Positions 17,293-26,149 of a DNA stretch of 41,946 bases are shown here, in pieces. Below the pieces are notes generated by a model, which worked only from the letters and a program-made list of their open reading frames with translations, made no database searches and was not told the DNA's origin. Each line of letters starts with the position of its first letter. Position 1 is the first letter of the stretch. The DNA is from a virus. The stretch spans positions 1 through 41,946 of the IMG/VR virus record IMGVR_UViG_3300027973_000090; one strand, written 5' to 3'. The position numbers and the translations under genes were made by a program.

Positions 17293-17900
17293 TTCAAATT
17301 AATGTTTTTCAAATCCCTTAATAACTGTCCTGTAGCTTCATTAACTGCAGGATATAAAAAAGGCTGTGATGGTATACCAAACCGTACAATCTTTAATGCA
17401 ATCATGTATGCAATCTGCCTATCTTGATTAGCCTGTACTGATGCATTACCTGTTCGTTTTCGTGTCTTTACGCTGTATGTTCCTGATACCCCAATATCAC
17501 CCATGAAACCAGATCCGAGCCCTTTACGATGTACCCATTCAGTAATATTCAAAACCAACTGCTCAAAACTTCCTCCGCCCCCGCCTTTAAACTGAGCCGC
17601 TAACTGTTGCCATTCTGGTGGTAGTGTTGCCACCCATTCAGCAGCAAATTTCCTTGTACCAAATTCAAGGTAAGCGGCGTAATTAACAGCGCAACCTACC
17701 TCAACACCCATATCAACCGGTTTACTGTAAATAGCTGATCGTAAATGACCTTCATCAACCGGTGCATTTAACTTTGCTAAACGTTCCGTGTTTATTCCAA
17801 ACTTGTCAAAGGACTGTTGTATTTGTGGTTTTATCTTATTGTAATCAAGCCTGTTAAACGTCTTTTCTAACCCTTCTATTTTTATGTTAAATCCAGACAT
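17289..17900 (-). CDS. HK97 gp10-like head-tail / tail completion protein
   Basis: A 203-residue protein with the features of the HK97-gp10 family: a helix, APVDEGHLRSAI, VNYAAYLEFGTRKF and the C-terminal PSQPFLYPAVNEA segment. Members join head and tail completion in siphoviruses. An insertion with a GGGGG run (about residues 104-110) makes it longer than the usual 120-150 residues. It overlaps a small upstream gene by 19 bp. Confidence 0.8.
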   Translation of the reverse strand: MSGFNIKIEGLEKTFNRLDYNKIKPQIQQSFDKFGINTERLAKLNAPVDEGHLRSAIYSKPVDMGVEVGCAVNYAAYLEFGTRKFAAEWVATLPPEWQQLAAQFKGGGGGSFEQLVLNITEWVHRKGLGSGFMGDIGVSGTYSVKTRKRTGNASVQANQDRQIAYMIALKIVRFGIPSQPFLYPAVNEATGQLLRDLKNINLK

Positions 17901-18055
17901 TTATAGCACGAATTACAAATAGATAAAATTGGTTCTTCACTGGATAATCTGTTGTTTAAAAATAAGTACATTGAATTTTTTGCGGTTACAATCACATCTT
18001 TACAAACTGAACACTCTGAGCAATCTGGTTTTTCTTCCACCCATTCGAATGCCAT
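17882..18055 (-). CDS. Small cysteine-rich protein, zinc-knuckle-like
   Basis: A 57-residue protein with two CxxC-type clusters, CSECSVC near the N-terminus and CNSCYKC near the C-terminus, which could bind one zinc ion. I start it at the ATG at 18055, just after the stop of the previous gene. It sits among the connector genes. The family and role are unknown. Confidence 0.6.
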   Translation of the reverse strand: MAFEWVEEKPDCSECSVCKDVIVTAKNSMYLFLNNRLSSEEPILSICNSCYKCLDLT

Positions 18056-18057
18056 TG

Positions 18058-18381
18058 TTATGACAAGTCCACCCATGTTTCAGTTTTTGTATATCGTAAT
18101 ACCAAAAATCTTTTTTTGCCTTCTTCCAAAACATCAATGCTTTCACATCTGCAAATCTGCCCTTCGTAAATCATCTGAGTGGTAGACTTAAACCGGCTAT
18201 CAAAACGAACTGTAACCTTAAACGCTGCGCTGGTCATTATTTGTGCCTGTGCATTAAAATAACCGCCTGGCGTATCAATAATTTCAGCCCATGCTTTCCA
18301 TTCTTCAACTACCGTTGTAACTGATCCGCCGCCGGCATCCTGCGAATATCCCAAGTTCTGAAATATTGGCCGTCTGTTCAT
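18058..18381 (-). CDS. Head-tail joining / head closure protein
   Basis: A 107-residue protein resembling phage head-tail joining proteins (SPP1 gp16-like): an N-terminal strand region, VVEEWKAWAEIIDTPGGYF, FKVTVRFDSRF, the IYEGQICRCESIDVLEEGKK strand pair and a final strand. The ATG at 18381 (MNRRPIF) is preferred to an upstream GTG at 18399, which would overlap the previous gene. It sits between connector and tail completion genes. Confidence 0.8.
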   Translation of the reverse strand: MNRRPIFQNLGYSQDAGGGSVTTVVEEWKAWAEIIDTPGGYFNAQAQIMTSAAFKVTVRFDSRFKSTTQMIYEGQICRCESIDVLEEGKKRFLVLRYTKTETWVDLS

Positions 18382-18391
18382 ATTTCCTACC

Positions 18392-18949
18392 TTAACCACG
18401 GCGCAATGGGTTTAAAATCATTTGCGCAATAGGGCTCATGCCAACTGTACCATCCCCACGGTTTTCATACAGGAATAATGTTTGCGCCTTTACTGCATTT
18501 ATTAACTCAGGTGGGCAAGTAACATATCCTCCGGTATAAGTAAATACTAAAACCTGTAATGGCCATAATACTTTCTTAAAATCGCTACCCAATAATTTAT
18601 ATCCATCTGTTGTAATTACATTGCCATCAATATCTGTTACCGATGCTATTGCGCCAACAGGACCATACGGAAGGTAAGCGCCACCGTTAAAATTATTCAC
18701 TGTGGCAATTACTGTACGTGCTGTAAAATTTACTCCGGTGTATTGCTCACACATTCTTTGCGAAGTTGCAATCAATGCGGTGATCAATGCGTTTTCTTCC
18801 GTAGTATCAATTTTACCGTACTCCTCCTTAAAGGTTTGTACATCAAAGAGCGGTGCACCTAATGCCTGCGAATTTTCTACATCAGATTGGCCATAACTTA
18901 CGCCAGGCTTTTCGTACTGTATTTTATCCGCATTTGCATTAAAGTCCAT
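18392..18949 (-). CDS. Head-tail connector (gp6-like adaptor)
   Basis: A 185-residue protein with the features of gp6-like head-tail connectors: FKEEYGKIDTTEENALITAL, an ATSQRMCEQYTG helix, a strand-rich centre and PPELINAVKAQTLFLYENR. It binds the portal ring in related phages. It follows the capsid gene after a hairpin-containing gap of 40 bp. Confidence 0.8.
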   Translation of the reverse strand: MDFNANADKIQYEKPGVSYGQSDVENSQALGAPLFDVQTFKEEYGKIDTTEENALITALIATSQRMCEQYTGVNFTARTVIATVNNFNGGAYLPYGPVGAIASVTDIDGNVITTDGYKLLGSDFKKVLWPLQVLVFTYTGGYVTCPPELINAVKAQTLFLYENRGDGTVGMSPIAQMILNPLRRG

Positions 18950-18959
18950 ATTTAAATTT

Positions 18960-18979
18960 GGGGAGGCGTTAACCTCCCC
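18960..18979 (-). terminator. Intergenic hairpin after the capsid gene
   Basis: A perfect 7-bp inverted repeat, GGGGAGG and CCTCCCC, encloses a 6-nt loop (CGTTAA). On the minus strand it is followed by AAATTTAAAT, which is not a strong U tract, then by the next ATG 10 nt on. It may lower downstream transcription or protect the capsid mRNA end rather than terminate fully. Confidence 0.6.
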
Positions 18980-18989
18980 GTTTTATTTA

Positions 18990-20279
18990 CTAAGAAACTG
19001 TTGTTAAGTTCAACACTGAAAAAGCCGCCGGGTTAAGCATTGCAAAACCGATACTTGCTTCGATACGACAGGTAATTTTGTTCTCACGAACATTGGTACC
19101 GTCCTGCTCGAAGAATTGCAGGCTTAATGCTTCACTCTGGATGATTTCAAAGTTTTTCCAGTCAGCGATAATGGCAGTGTCACCACCTACCCATGATGCA
19201 ACATAAACCGGAATACCTACAATCATTAACTGACCTGTTGGGCTGATAGTTACAGTTCCAATAGGAATTGTAAACTCACCCGATGTAGCTGCTTTATAAG
19301 TCAGCATTTTAGCCCAAACTGAACCGTCAACTACGATACCATTTACATCGTAACGAGCCTTCCGCTGCGCACCGATGGTCTGGATGATTGAGGTCATAAT
19401 ATCACTTGATGCAACTGTTTGACCAGTAGCCAAAGCAAGGATTGACTGCCATCCTTTATTATCCTCACGCTGATAGTACCTTTCAGGTAACCAACGGGTG
19501 ATATATGCCTGCAATCCGCTGAAGTTACGCAGCATCTTACGGCTGATTCTTAACCATCCGGCTAAGTAATCCAGATTTACAGTTGTTTCGTTGAAGTCCT
19601 CATCAATCTGCTGCTTAGTAGCCAATTCCTGTACCTGCCAATCAATAGTACCATCACCGCCAGTATGACGATAGAAGTGATAACTATCAGTTTCAGAAGG
19701 TGTAACATTTACTAAATCACGTAAATGCACCATTTCAAAAGGCAACGGAACGATACCGCTACGGTAAGCATTTGGTACCACGCCGGTAGAGATGGAGTTA
19801 ACCACGCTCATATCGGTAAGGGCTTTCATCTGCAGGGTTGCATCATTCTCGCCCTTGCTGATAGTGCCTTTAATAACCTTATCACGGAAACCGCCAAAGG
19901 ATTTAAAAATCTGTCCTTTCAAACTGGTATCTTCCTGCTTATGGCCGTAATTGGTATTACCTTCAGCCTTCATGCGCAGTTGCAGTTTGTCAAATGCTTT
20001 TATGGTGATATCCAGATCAGTCTGGATAGCTTTTAATTTTGTTTCTGCGTCTTTGTCTTTAGTTTCACCTAAAGCCTTTAAAGAATCAATTGCTTCATTA
20101 GCAGCGGCCAACTTTTCTTCAAAGTTTTTTTCCTGCTCTGCAGCTTTCTTTTCAAAGTTTTTTTCCAGCGCACCTTTTATAGTTCCTAATTCTTTCATCA
20201 GGATATCAGCGGTTAATGCAGGTCCACCGGCACTTTCGCCAGTAGCAGCATCATACATTTTTTTTATTCCGTACTTCAT
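18990..20279 (-). CDS. Major capsid protein, HK97 fold
   Basis: A 429-residue protein. Residues 25-115 are a charged coiled-coil region like the HK97 delta/scaffold domain, removed by the protease encoded just upstream. The rest has the HK97-type features: VVPNAYRSGIVPLPFEMVHL, a GTIDWQ strand, LDYLAGWLRISRKML and a WLPERYYQREDN region, then a C-terminal YVASWVGG/ADWKNF segment. It ends with TAG. It shells the head and is preceded by its protease and followed by connectors. Confidence 0.9.
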   Translation of the reverse strand: MKYGIKKMYDAATGESAGGPALTADILMKELGTIKGALEKNFEKKAAEQEKNFEEKLAAANEAIDSLKALGETKDKDAETKLKAIQTDLDITIKAFDKLQLRMKAEGNTNYGHKQEDTSLKGQIFKSFGGFRDKVIKGTISKGENDATLQMKALTDMSVVNSISTGVVPNAYRSGIVPLPFEMVHLRDLVNVTPSETDSYHFYRHTGGDGTIDWQVQELATKQQIDEDFNETTVNLDYLAGWLRISRKMLRNFSGLQAYITRWLPERYYQREDNKGWQSILALATGQTVASSDIMTSIIQTIGAQRKARYDVNGIVVDGSVWAKMLTYKAATSGEFTIPIGTVTISPTGQLMIVGIPVYVASWVGGDTAIIADWKNFEIIQSEALSLQFFEQDGTNVRENKITCRIEASIGFAMLNPAAFSVLNLTTVS

Positions 20280-20289
20280 TTTAATGATT

Positions 20290-20955
20290 TTAGTGTGTTA
20301 ATGATTTTAAAAATTGTGCTGAAACTCCAGCAAGTACGTCTGCTGAAACCGGCTGTGGCGCTTTCTTCTGCACTGCCATCAGTGATTTTAATCTTTTAAT
20401 AGAGTTTTCTATTTGGATAAACGTTTCGTCTGAGTAATTTCCTTTTTCCATCCTGAGTTCAAACAGATCCAATGCCATAGCCGGACTTGCTGATTTAATG
20501 GAAATCAAAGGTGTCTTTTCATTTGCGCCCCAGCTGGTCAGGGTTGAATATTCCCACCACTTCCACTCTGTTACCTTACGCACATTATTTTCTCTATCCT
20601 CAATGTATTTAATGGCATCAACACCGATAGAGTGTTCCAGTGATTTACCGTGGTCAGCAAATAATTTGTAATCTGCATAGGTATCACGGCCAATTTGTTT
20701 GTCAAGATTAATCTGACCAACTACCTGTAAATATTCCTTTGTAGGGGTGGCTTCCAATGGTACGCCTAAAAGTTGTGTCCGGTCATGGTTGAGAAACCAT
20801 TTAAGCCGGGTAAAGTTTTCACGAATTGTCTTATCGAATGAGCCGGGCATTGAAATGTCACGATCGCTGTCAATATTGCCAAAAGCATTTGCAGCAACTA
20901 CGATTCTGCCCTTTTCGTCCAAATCTGTTATATCGCTTGAAAGTCCTTTTAACAT
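20290..20955 (-). CDS. Prohead maturation protease (S78/U35 family)
   Basis: A 221-residue HK97-type prohead protease. WFLNHDR contains the catalytic His57, and KSLEHSIGVDAIKY contains the Ser109 region. The NAFGNIDSDRD opening is typical of the family. The start at 20955 (MLKG) is preferred: the frame is open 35 codons further, but that stretch is antisense to a small plus-strand gene and does not look like the family. It ends 10 bp before the capsid start. Confidence 0.9.
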   Translation of the reverse strand: MLKGLSSDITDLDEKGRIVVAANAFGNIDSDRDISMPGSFDKTIRENFTRLKWFLNHDRTQLLGVPLEATPTKEYLQVVGQINLDKQIGRDTYADYKLFADHGKSLEHSIGVDAIKYIEDRENNVRKVTEWKWWEYSTLTSWGANEKTPLISIKSASPAMALDLFELRMEKGNYSDETFIQIENSIKRLKSLMAVQKKAPQPVSADVLAGVSAQFLKSLTH

Positions 20956-21038
20956 CGTAGCATAAAAGTAAATTTTATGTATTGGTTGTTTGTTTTTACA
21001 AAATATTATCGGTAACTTGTGGGTACTAAATATTTTAT
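20956..21038. promoter_or_regulatory. Divergent intergenic region with possible promoters
   Basis: This 83-bp AT-rich gap separates the protease gene (minus) from a small plus-strand gene. On the plus strand TTTG (20989-20992) is followed 20 bp later by TAACTTG (21013-21019), close to the Bacteroidota TTTG/TAnnTTTG pattern. On the minus strand TACTTTTA (20970-20963) lies 7 nt before the ATG, and TTTG is present further upstream at a poor spacing. Both assignments are tentative. Confidence 0.3.
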
Positions 21039-21194
21039 ATGATTCGTTATGAAATGCCAAAAGAGGTGAGAAACTATGTTTTGAAACTTCAAGTAGATTT
21101 AAAATGCATAAAAAATAATGGGAAATTTTCGCAACAGCAAACTATCAGTCATATCATTAAAGAACATAAAAAAATGTTGGAGGAAAAGAAGTGA
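21039..21194 (+). CDS. Small ribbon-helix-helix-like protein on the opposite strand
   Basis: A 51-residue reading frame from ATG to TGA: MIRYEMPKEV, then VLKLQVDLKC, then SQQQTISHIIKEHKKM. A strand-like start followed by two helices fits a small RHH/CopG-type DNA-binding protein. It is the only plus-strand gene inside the structural block and sits in a 289-bp gap in the minus-strand genes, which supports its reality. A regulatory role for the capsid operon is possible. Nothing else was seen in 21195-21244. Confidence 0.6.
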   Translation: MIRYEMPKEVRNYVLKLQVDLKCIKNNGKFSQQQTISHIIKEHKKMLEEKK

Positions 21195-21244
21195 TGCAGA
21201 GATAAAATTAAAATTACAACAGGTATCGTATTCAGCTAAAGACT

Positions 21245-21982
21245 TTAATTAACAGCTACCATTCCCACACAGCACCTGCAATTACAAATTTCTGATGCCG
21301 GTGCCCCTTGCGTTCTATCACCAGGCTGTGACATTTTGAAACCGCCCACAATAAAACTATCATCAATACCAACCACATGACGATCTACCTCTGCATGGTC
21401 ATGGCGTGTACGGCTATCCGTTGTTGCAATCCACATCTTACGCAACGTAATACCAGTAATAACAGATGTTTCTTTTGCATTAATTACAGCAGCAGCGTTT
21501 GCGGATGATACTACTTCAGTACGTGCGATAAGCCTTGCACGAATACGGGTTAAATTTTCATTCTGTAGTTTAGCAACTATTTCATTAAATGATTCGCCTG
21601 TGTCAACAGATGCGCTTAATATTTCGCCAATAACTTTTTTTGTAGTTTCAGTTATCTGCTGTGCAATATTTAATAAGTCGATGCCGAAATATTTTTTCAT
21701 CAGTTCATTGATACGTCTTGAAAAACCCATAGGCTGACGGCCTTTTAATCTACGTGTATGCAGCATTGATTTATGCGCCCATACTGATGCGCTCGTTTCG
21801 TATAATTCCAGCAATACTTTGTAAATCTGATCTGATGTAATTGCCATTAATGTACCACTATCAACATACTGCTGTATCTGTGATTGCAGTGCCTTATTAA
21901 ACTTAGGCGCAAACATAGCCTCATAGCGTTTGATATAACGCTGGAATTGCTGTGATAAGTCTTGTTGTTGTTCAGTGGTCAT
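21245..21982 (-). CDS. Minor head protein, Mu F / SPP1 gp7-like
   Basis: A 245-residue protein ending in the family hallmark: ARTEVVSSANAAAV, then WIATTDSRTRHDHAEVD, then a GAPASEICNCRC cluster. Such minor head proteins bind the portal and help head assembly or DNA ejection. It follows the portal gene as usual, with a small gene between, and overlaps that gene by 4 bp. Confidence 0.85.
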   Translation of the reverse strand: MTTEQQQDLSQQFQRYIKRYEAMFAPKFNKALQSQIQQYVDSGTLMAITSDQIYKVLLELYETSASVWAHKSMLHTRRLKGRQPMGFSRRINELMKKYFGIDLLNIAQQITETTKKVIGEILSASVDTGESFNEIVAKLQNENLTRIRARLIARTEVVSSANAAAVINAKETSVITGITLRKMWIATTDSRTRHDHAEVDRHVVGIDDSFIVGGFKMSQPGDRTQGAPASEICNCRCCVGMVAVN

Positions 21983-22173
21983 TTCATTACACTTGGCCCC
22001 ACACTAACCATATTCGGCTGATGTAGTTTTGATACAATAATCTGTTTTACCTCGCTGCGTTTCCACATTATATGCTGATTTTTCTCAGGGCATGAAACTA
22101 CGGGTAATTCATTTTTAATTACCCTATCCATCAGACGTATGGCTTCTTCTGCTATTTCAATATTACTTTTCAT
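21979..22173 (-). CDS. Small protein between portal and minor head protein
   Basis: A 64-residue protein of unknown family with an N-terminal helix (IEIAEEAIRLMDRVIK) and a second basic segment. It overlaps both neighbours by 4 bp (ATGA junctions), so it is translated together with portal and minor head protein. No function can be assigned. Confidence 0.65.
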   Translation of the reverse strand: MKSNIEIAEEAIRLMDRVIKNELPVVSCPEKNQHIMWKRSEVKQIIVSKLHQPNMVSVGPSVMK

Positions 22174-23489
22174 TTCGCTGGTGCAGGCGGTGCCACATAA
22201 TCCCCTGCTATATTCGGAATATCAGGCGGTAATGCCATATCTTCAATAGGGGTGTAGCCGGATTTAATGTACCATTTATCCATTGCAGGATCGCCAGCAA
22301 CCGCATGCCCTCCTAATTTCTTAATAATATCATTCGGGTTCATTACAGGAGCCGCTGCAAGTGCGTCCGCTGTTGCTTTTAAGTCAACCTGTAATTCCGG
22401 TATACCACTGATATCGTAACAGATTTTACCTTTAGTTTGAATATCTGGTACCACATCACGGTTGAGTCCATCCACAAATCTTTTTACCATTGGTAGTACA
22501 GCGGAAGTATAGAAAGATTTAATTACCTCTTTCATGTTGCTGTTACGACTTGCATCATGGTTATTGAAAATTATGGATGATACAGAAAACGCATTGCATA
22601 TCTTGCTGAAATCAATGTTAGCCAGTTCGGCCAGTGACATATCTGCAAGGGTGGAACCAATGGCAATATAGCTAATATCGCCATTCATCATGTATGGAGC
22701 CCCTTTGTTATTACTATTTAACAGGAATGAACTAAATTTATCTTGCCTTTGTGCCATTGCTCCAGGTTCAATGCCTATTGTTTTTTCAACTAAAACTCCC
22801 GGTAATCCACCATTCTGCATTTGTGCAATACTTACATCCAATTCAGATTGCACCCGTGTAAGTCGCTGCTTAAGTGCTGCAGTAGCTGAAAAACCCCTAA
22901 ACTTCTTTTCTTTATCCCGTGTAGGATTGAATGTTTTTACAAAACAAATATCATCTACAGTAAAATCTTTTGAGTACCCGTTAAAACTATCATACAGCCG
23001 ATACCCAACAATTTCAACAGGGAAATGATCAGAAATAATAACCACCATTTCAGACGGCGTAAGTTGGGCTATCTTTTGAACTCCGGCATTTACGCCAAAA
23101 TCAATTTTTTCTTTGTACGCAAACATTTCACCTTGCAGAAAAAGATTAGTATAAAATTTCTCTAACTCCTCAAATGAAAGGGTATTTAAAAAGCTAATGA
23201 GTTTATCTTTTTCAGATAATTCACCACCTTTGTTATCCTCTGCCTTTAGTGGTATTAACGCTGCGGTGGTTGCCAAACGAGATACAACAGAATAGATATC
23301 ATCCATTATCTGGTATATCAATTCCTCTTTTATAATGTTGTAGTGCGGGAATATTTGCGTATTAAAATTTGTAAATGCAGTAGATACATTTTTGAATGAT
23401 GCAGCTTTTTGCTGTTCTGCAATTACAGCGGTAAAGTTGTTTACCTGTTGCGTTAATTTTCTAACGCCAAAAATATCTGGTAATTGCAT
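22170..23489 (-). CDS. Portal protein, HK97 family
   Basis: A 439-residue HK97-type portal. Recognisable parts are the N-terminal DIYSVVSRLATTAALIPL region, the clip/stem segment around FRGFSATAALKQRL, the GGLPGVLVE strand and the C-terminal helix with MKEVIKSFYTSAVLPMV. It forms the dodecameric DNA entry ring and works with the terminase encoded 10 bp upstream. The C-terminus is proline/alanine-rich (PPAPAK). Confidence 0.85.
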   Translation of the reverse strand: MQLPDIFGVRKLTQQVNNFTAVIAEQQKAASFKNVSTAFTNFNTQIFPHYNIIKEELIYQIMDDIYSVVSRLATTAALIPLKAEDNKGGELSEKDKLISFLNTLSFEELEKFYTNLFLQGEMFAYKEKIDFGVNAGVQKIAQLTPSEMVVIISDHFPVEIVGYRLYDSFNGYSKDFTVDDICFVKTFNPTRDKEKKFRGFSATAALKQRLTRVQSELDVSIAQMQNGGLPGVLVEKTIGIEPGAMAQRQDKFSSFLLNSNNKGAPYMMNGDISYIAIGSTLADMSLAELANIDFSKICNAFSVSSIIFNNHDASRNSNMKEVIKSFYTSAVLPMVKRFVDGLNRDVVPDIQTKGKICYDISGIPELQVDLKATADALAAAPVMNPNDIIKKLGGHAVAGDPAMDKWYIKSGYTPIEDMALPPDIPNIAGDYVAPPAPAK

Positions 23490-23499
23490 AGTTTAATTA

Positions 23500-24873
23500 T
23501 TAAGCATCATATAATTTTATAATTGGCTTCAATTCAAAAAATACTCTCATCATTATTGCATCTGCAAAGTCAGGTGAACGGCCTAAAGATTCTTTCACTT
23601 TATCCTTTGGGATAACTCCTTTTTTCATGTCGCTGTCAAGCATCTTTTGCTTAACTTGCTCCAATTCTTCAATTATCCATTGCCTTACTTGATCGCTTTC
23701 ACACTCCAAATATAATTCGTTTTTATTAATTATTTCAGCTAATCGGAAATAACACTGACTTTTTAGGTTATCAAAGTTCTCTTTTATTGGATTTCCTTTG
23801 CTGTCACGCTCACCGCCAGGCGCCGGTAATGGGCTGGCATTATTCGTAAATCCTTTTACTTTCAGCATATCAACAGGACCACCACCCATACCATCTGAGT
23901 CAATTATAGTATTCATATTTCCGGTAAGGTTTCTGCTCATTGCGGTTTGAATATATGTTGTGGTAATGTCCAAAGTTTGTTTTGTGTAGTAGGAAACCTT
24001 ACCACGCCATCCATTCCATTCAATTATAACAATTTTATCACCACCTAATCGAGCAATATCCGAACTGATATAACGTTCTCCTTCGTTTACATGCTTATTG
24101 GTAAAAATATCAATAATCTTTTCATAGTCAATTAGTGCAGCCGGATCATCATCATATTCCCAATTCCCAAAAGCTAAACGCTCTCTTTCATTTTTATTTT
24201 TAAGGTTCATTAAACTTTTAATATACTCAGGATCGCCGGCCTTATTATCTGAAGGTAAAGCTGAAATAAAACGCCGATCTGCAGGAAGTGTGCCGGCTTT
24301 AAATGGCTTATAAAACTCTTGATACCCGTATCCTTTATGCGGGTTGCAAGTAAGCAGCAGTTTTTTAGCTAAGTTATATTCCCGGTTACGCCACCGGCCA
24401 ACAGTTAATGAAAGGTTAGTTATTGCGCCACGATGCATATCCCCTATTTCCTCGCACCACCCACGGGTATACTGACGAGAACCAAAACGATGGAAGTCTG
24501 GATCTGATGGGCTGTAGCTGGCATCTACAAACTCAATTACTGATTTATTGTAAAGTTGAAAAAAGTTATCCTGCCCATTGTATTTTAAATATTTATCAGG
24601 CTGTAATCCCCAAAGTTCAAACACTTCATAAATTGAAGGTATTGTGTACCGGCGCAAATCAGTAAGGCTATCACGAGCAATAAAGTAACGGGTATTTGGG
24701 TAAATCATTGCATCCCCGACAATCAGGTTACAGCCGGTATTTGATTTTGCGCCGTACTTCGCACCGCCATAAAGTATTTCAAATACTGTTGGGTCCAGCC
24801 ATGCCCGAGCGCACTCTTTTTGTTTTTCGTTCCCACGGGTATCAAATATTATTTCATTAGATGGTGACTTCAT
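23500..24873 (-). CDS. terL: Terminase large subunit
   Basis: A 457-residue packaging ATPase/nuclease. A Walker A region (GGAKYGAKS, residues 36-44) is unusual in having Ala where the classic loop has Gly before Lys43. RGWCEEIGD carries the acidic Walker B-type pair. The C-terminal RNase H-like nuclease is shown by SSDIARLGGDK, IIDSDGMGGG and SPDFADAIM with acidic residues at the expected sites. Its start overlaps the end of a methyltransferase gene by 17 bp, so packaging and island genes share a transcript. Confidence 0.9.
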   Translation of the reverse strand: MKSPSNEIIFDTRGNEKQKECARAWLDPTVFEILYGGAKYGAKSNTGCNLIVGDAMIYPNTRYFIARDSLTDLRRYTIPSIYEVFELWGLQPDKYLKYNGQDNFFQLYNKSVIEFVDASYSPSDPDFHRFGSRQYTRGWCEEIGDMHRGAITNLSLTVGRWRNREYNLAKKLLLTCNPHKGYGYQEFYKPFKAGTLPADRRFISALPSDNKAGDPEYIKSLMNLKNKNERERLAFGNWEYDDDPAALIDYEKIIDIFTNKHVNEGERYISSDIARLGGDKIVIIEWNGWRGKVSYYTKQTLDITTTYIQTAMSRNLTGNMNTIIDSDGMGGGPVDMLKVKGFTNNASPLPAPGGERDSKGNPIKENFDNLKSQCYFRLAEIINKNELYLECESDQVRQWIIEELEQVKQKMLDSDMKKGVIPKDKVKESLGRSPDFADAIMMRVFFELKPIIKLYDA

Positions 24874-25459
24874 TAGTTACGTTCATTACTTCATGACCAA
24901 GTATATTGTATATCTCCCATTCGGTTCCGTATGTGCCATTGCTTGTTTTTATCGCATCCTTCCATACCAGCATACACCCATTATCAATATTAAAAGTCTT
25001 GTACGCAATACCATCATACTGCCCGATATTCATCGCCCATTTATATACATCACCCCACCATTGCCGCTGAATACGTGGTACAAGCGTTCCGGCTTCATTT
25101 TCGGGTAGTACATCGTGAATAAGGATAAATCCGTTGTCGGATAGGCAGGCTAAGGCGTTCTCAAAATCTTTTTTAATTTGCTCTTTTGTATGTAAGCCGT
25201 CCAGAAAAAATAAATCATACAATGGAGTAAACTCTGCCGATAGCATTGCAGCAAATGCATCATCTGAAGTCATACCCATTTCTCCGGCAAAACCAAATAT
25301 TTTATCGCTTGTCATTAATGCAGGATCAATGCCAATTTTATAATTACACCTTATTTTATCAAAATTCTGCTCAGTTGATTGAACGCCAACCTCAACGTAG
25401 CTTTTCAGTTCGTATTTATCAATCAGAGCATTTAATAGTTGTGTGTGATGTGTTATCAT
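24857..25459 (-). CDS. Class I SAM methyltransferase (Methyltransf_24-like)
   Basis: A 200-residue protein with the class I methyltransferase pattern: YVEVGVQSTEQNF (SAM-binding glycine-region variant), KIGIDP, the YDLFFLDGLHT motif and DNGFILIHDVLP. Such enzymes often act on sugars or peptides in glycan clusters. It is the last island gene before terL, overlapping it by 17 bp, and lies downstream of a 13-bp inverted repeat. The substrate is unknown. Confidence 0.8.
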   Translation of the reverse strand: MITHHTQLLNALIDKYELKSYVEVGVQSTEQNFDKIRCNYKIGIDPALMTSDKIFGFAGEMGMTSDDAFAAMLSAEFTPLYDLFFLDGLHTKEQIKKDFENALACLSDNGFILIHDVLPENEAGTLVPRIQRQWWGDVYKWAMNIGQYDGIAYKTFNIDNGCMLVWKDAIKTSNGTYGTEWEIYNILGHEVMNVTNEVTI

Positions 25460-25492
25460 TTGTATATAAAATTAGTTGTATTTACCTTCCAT

Positions 25493-25548
25493 TTTCCTAT
25501 AAAAAGATTAATGCTAATGCCTAAGATGTATGTGTTTTTTATAGGAAA
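25493..25548. repeat. 13-bp perfect inverted repeat at an island gene end
   Basis: TTTCCTATAAAAA (25493-25505) and TTTTTATAGGAAA (25536-25548) are exact inverted copies separated by 30 bp. The right arm lies in the last codons of the DUF616-type gene and the left arm in the gap before the next gene. The stem would be AT-rich, and no good U tract follows on the minus strand. It could be an mRNA-end hairpin or a remnant of a recombination site. Confidence 0.7.
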
Positions 25549-26149
25549 GTTCTTTTGACTGGCTATAATCCCAGTTAAACGTACAAAACTCCCTTCCGAT
25601 ACTCACCCTGCCAAATGCCACCTGATCACGGACAGAATAACGCTGAAGTTCTGCCAGCCATTCTTCACACAGTTCAATACAACCTGGGGTATTTTCACGC
25701 ATCAGTAATCCTGACGTAATAATATTATTCCCGTGGTTTGGTATGCCAGCGGCCTTATATGCTGCTTTCTGTGCTAATAGCTGATTTACATCACCCCTTC
25801 CATTCGCAATGCAACTATCAATTTCATGGTATACGCAATGCCTCAACGGGTGCCGTGGTGCGGTGAACGGCGGAGTAAAATAGTTATCCCAAAGTTTATT
25901 CAAATCCATGTTAATTTGAAACGATGCATCCAGCCAAATCGAATATTGCCACTCTTTAAATGCATTTATTTTTAACTCCCTTGCTTGCCGCTGTGGGTTA
26001 TCAGTTACCGGCACATGCCGTATTTCCCAAACATCAGATTGCAGCGGCTGATCAGTAAAACATACAAACTTCCACCCAGGCGAAGGTACGGACGGTTCTT
26101 TTAAATCGTCATAAAGTGAGCCGAGGATTGCGGTATAAACTACTTTCAT
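25514..26149 (-). CDS. DUF616-type glycosyltransferase-like protein
   Basis: A 211-residue protein matching the DUF616 (glycosyltransferase-like) pattern: VVYTAILGSLYDDL, KFVCFTDQP, NPQRQARELKINA, a YSIWLDASFQI segment and a SGLLMREN region followed by the DQVAFGR helix. The family is thought to transfer sugars. It overlaps the preceding dehydratase by 4 bp and ends with TAG. Confidence 0.8.
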   Translation of the reverse strand: MKVVYTAILGSLYDDLKEPSVPSPGWKFVCFTDQPLQSDVWEIRHVPVTDNPQRQARELKINAFKEWQYSIWLDASFQINMDLNKLWDNYFTPPFTAPRHPLRHCVYHEIDSCIANGRGDVNQLLAQKAAYKAAGIPNHGNNIITSGLLMRENTPGCIELCEEWLAELQRYSVRDQVAFGRVSIGREFCTFNWDYSQSKELSYKKHIHLRH

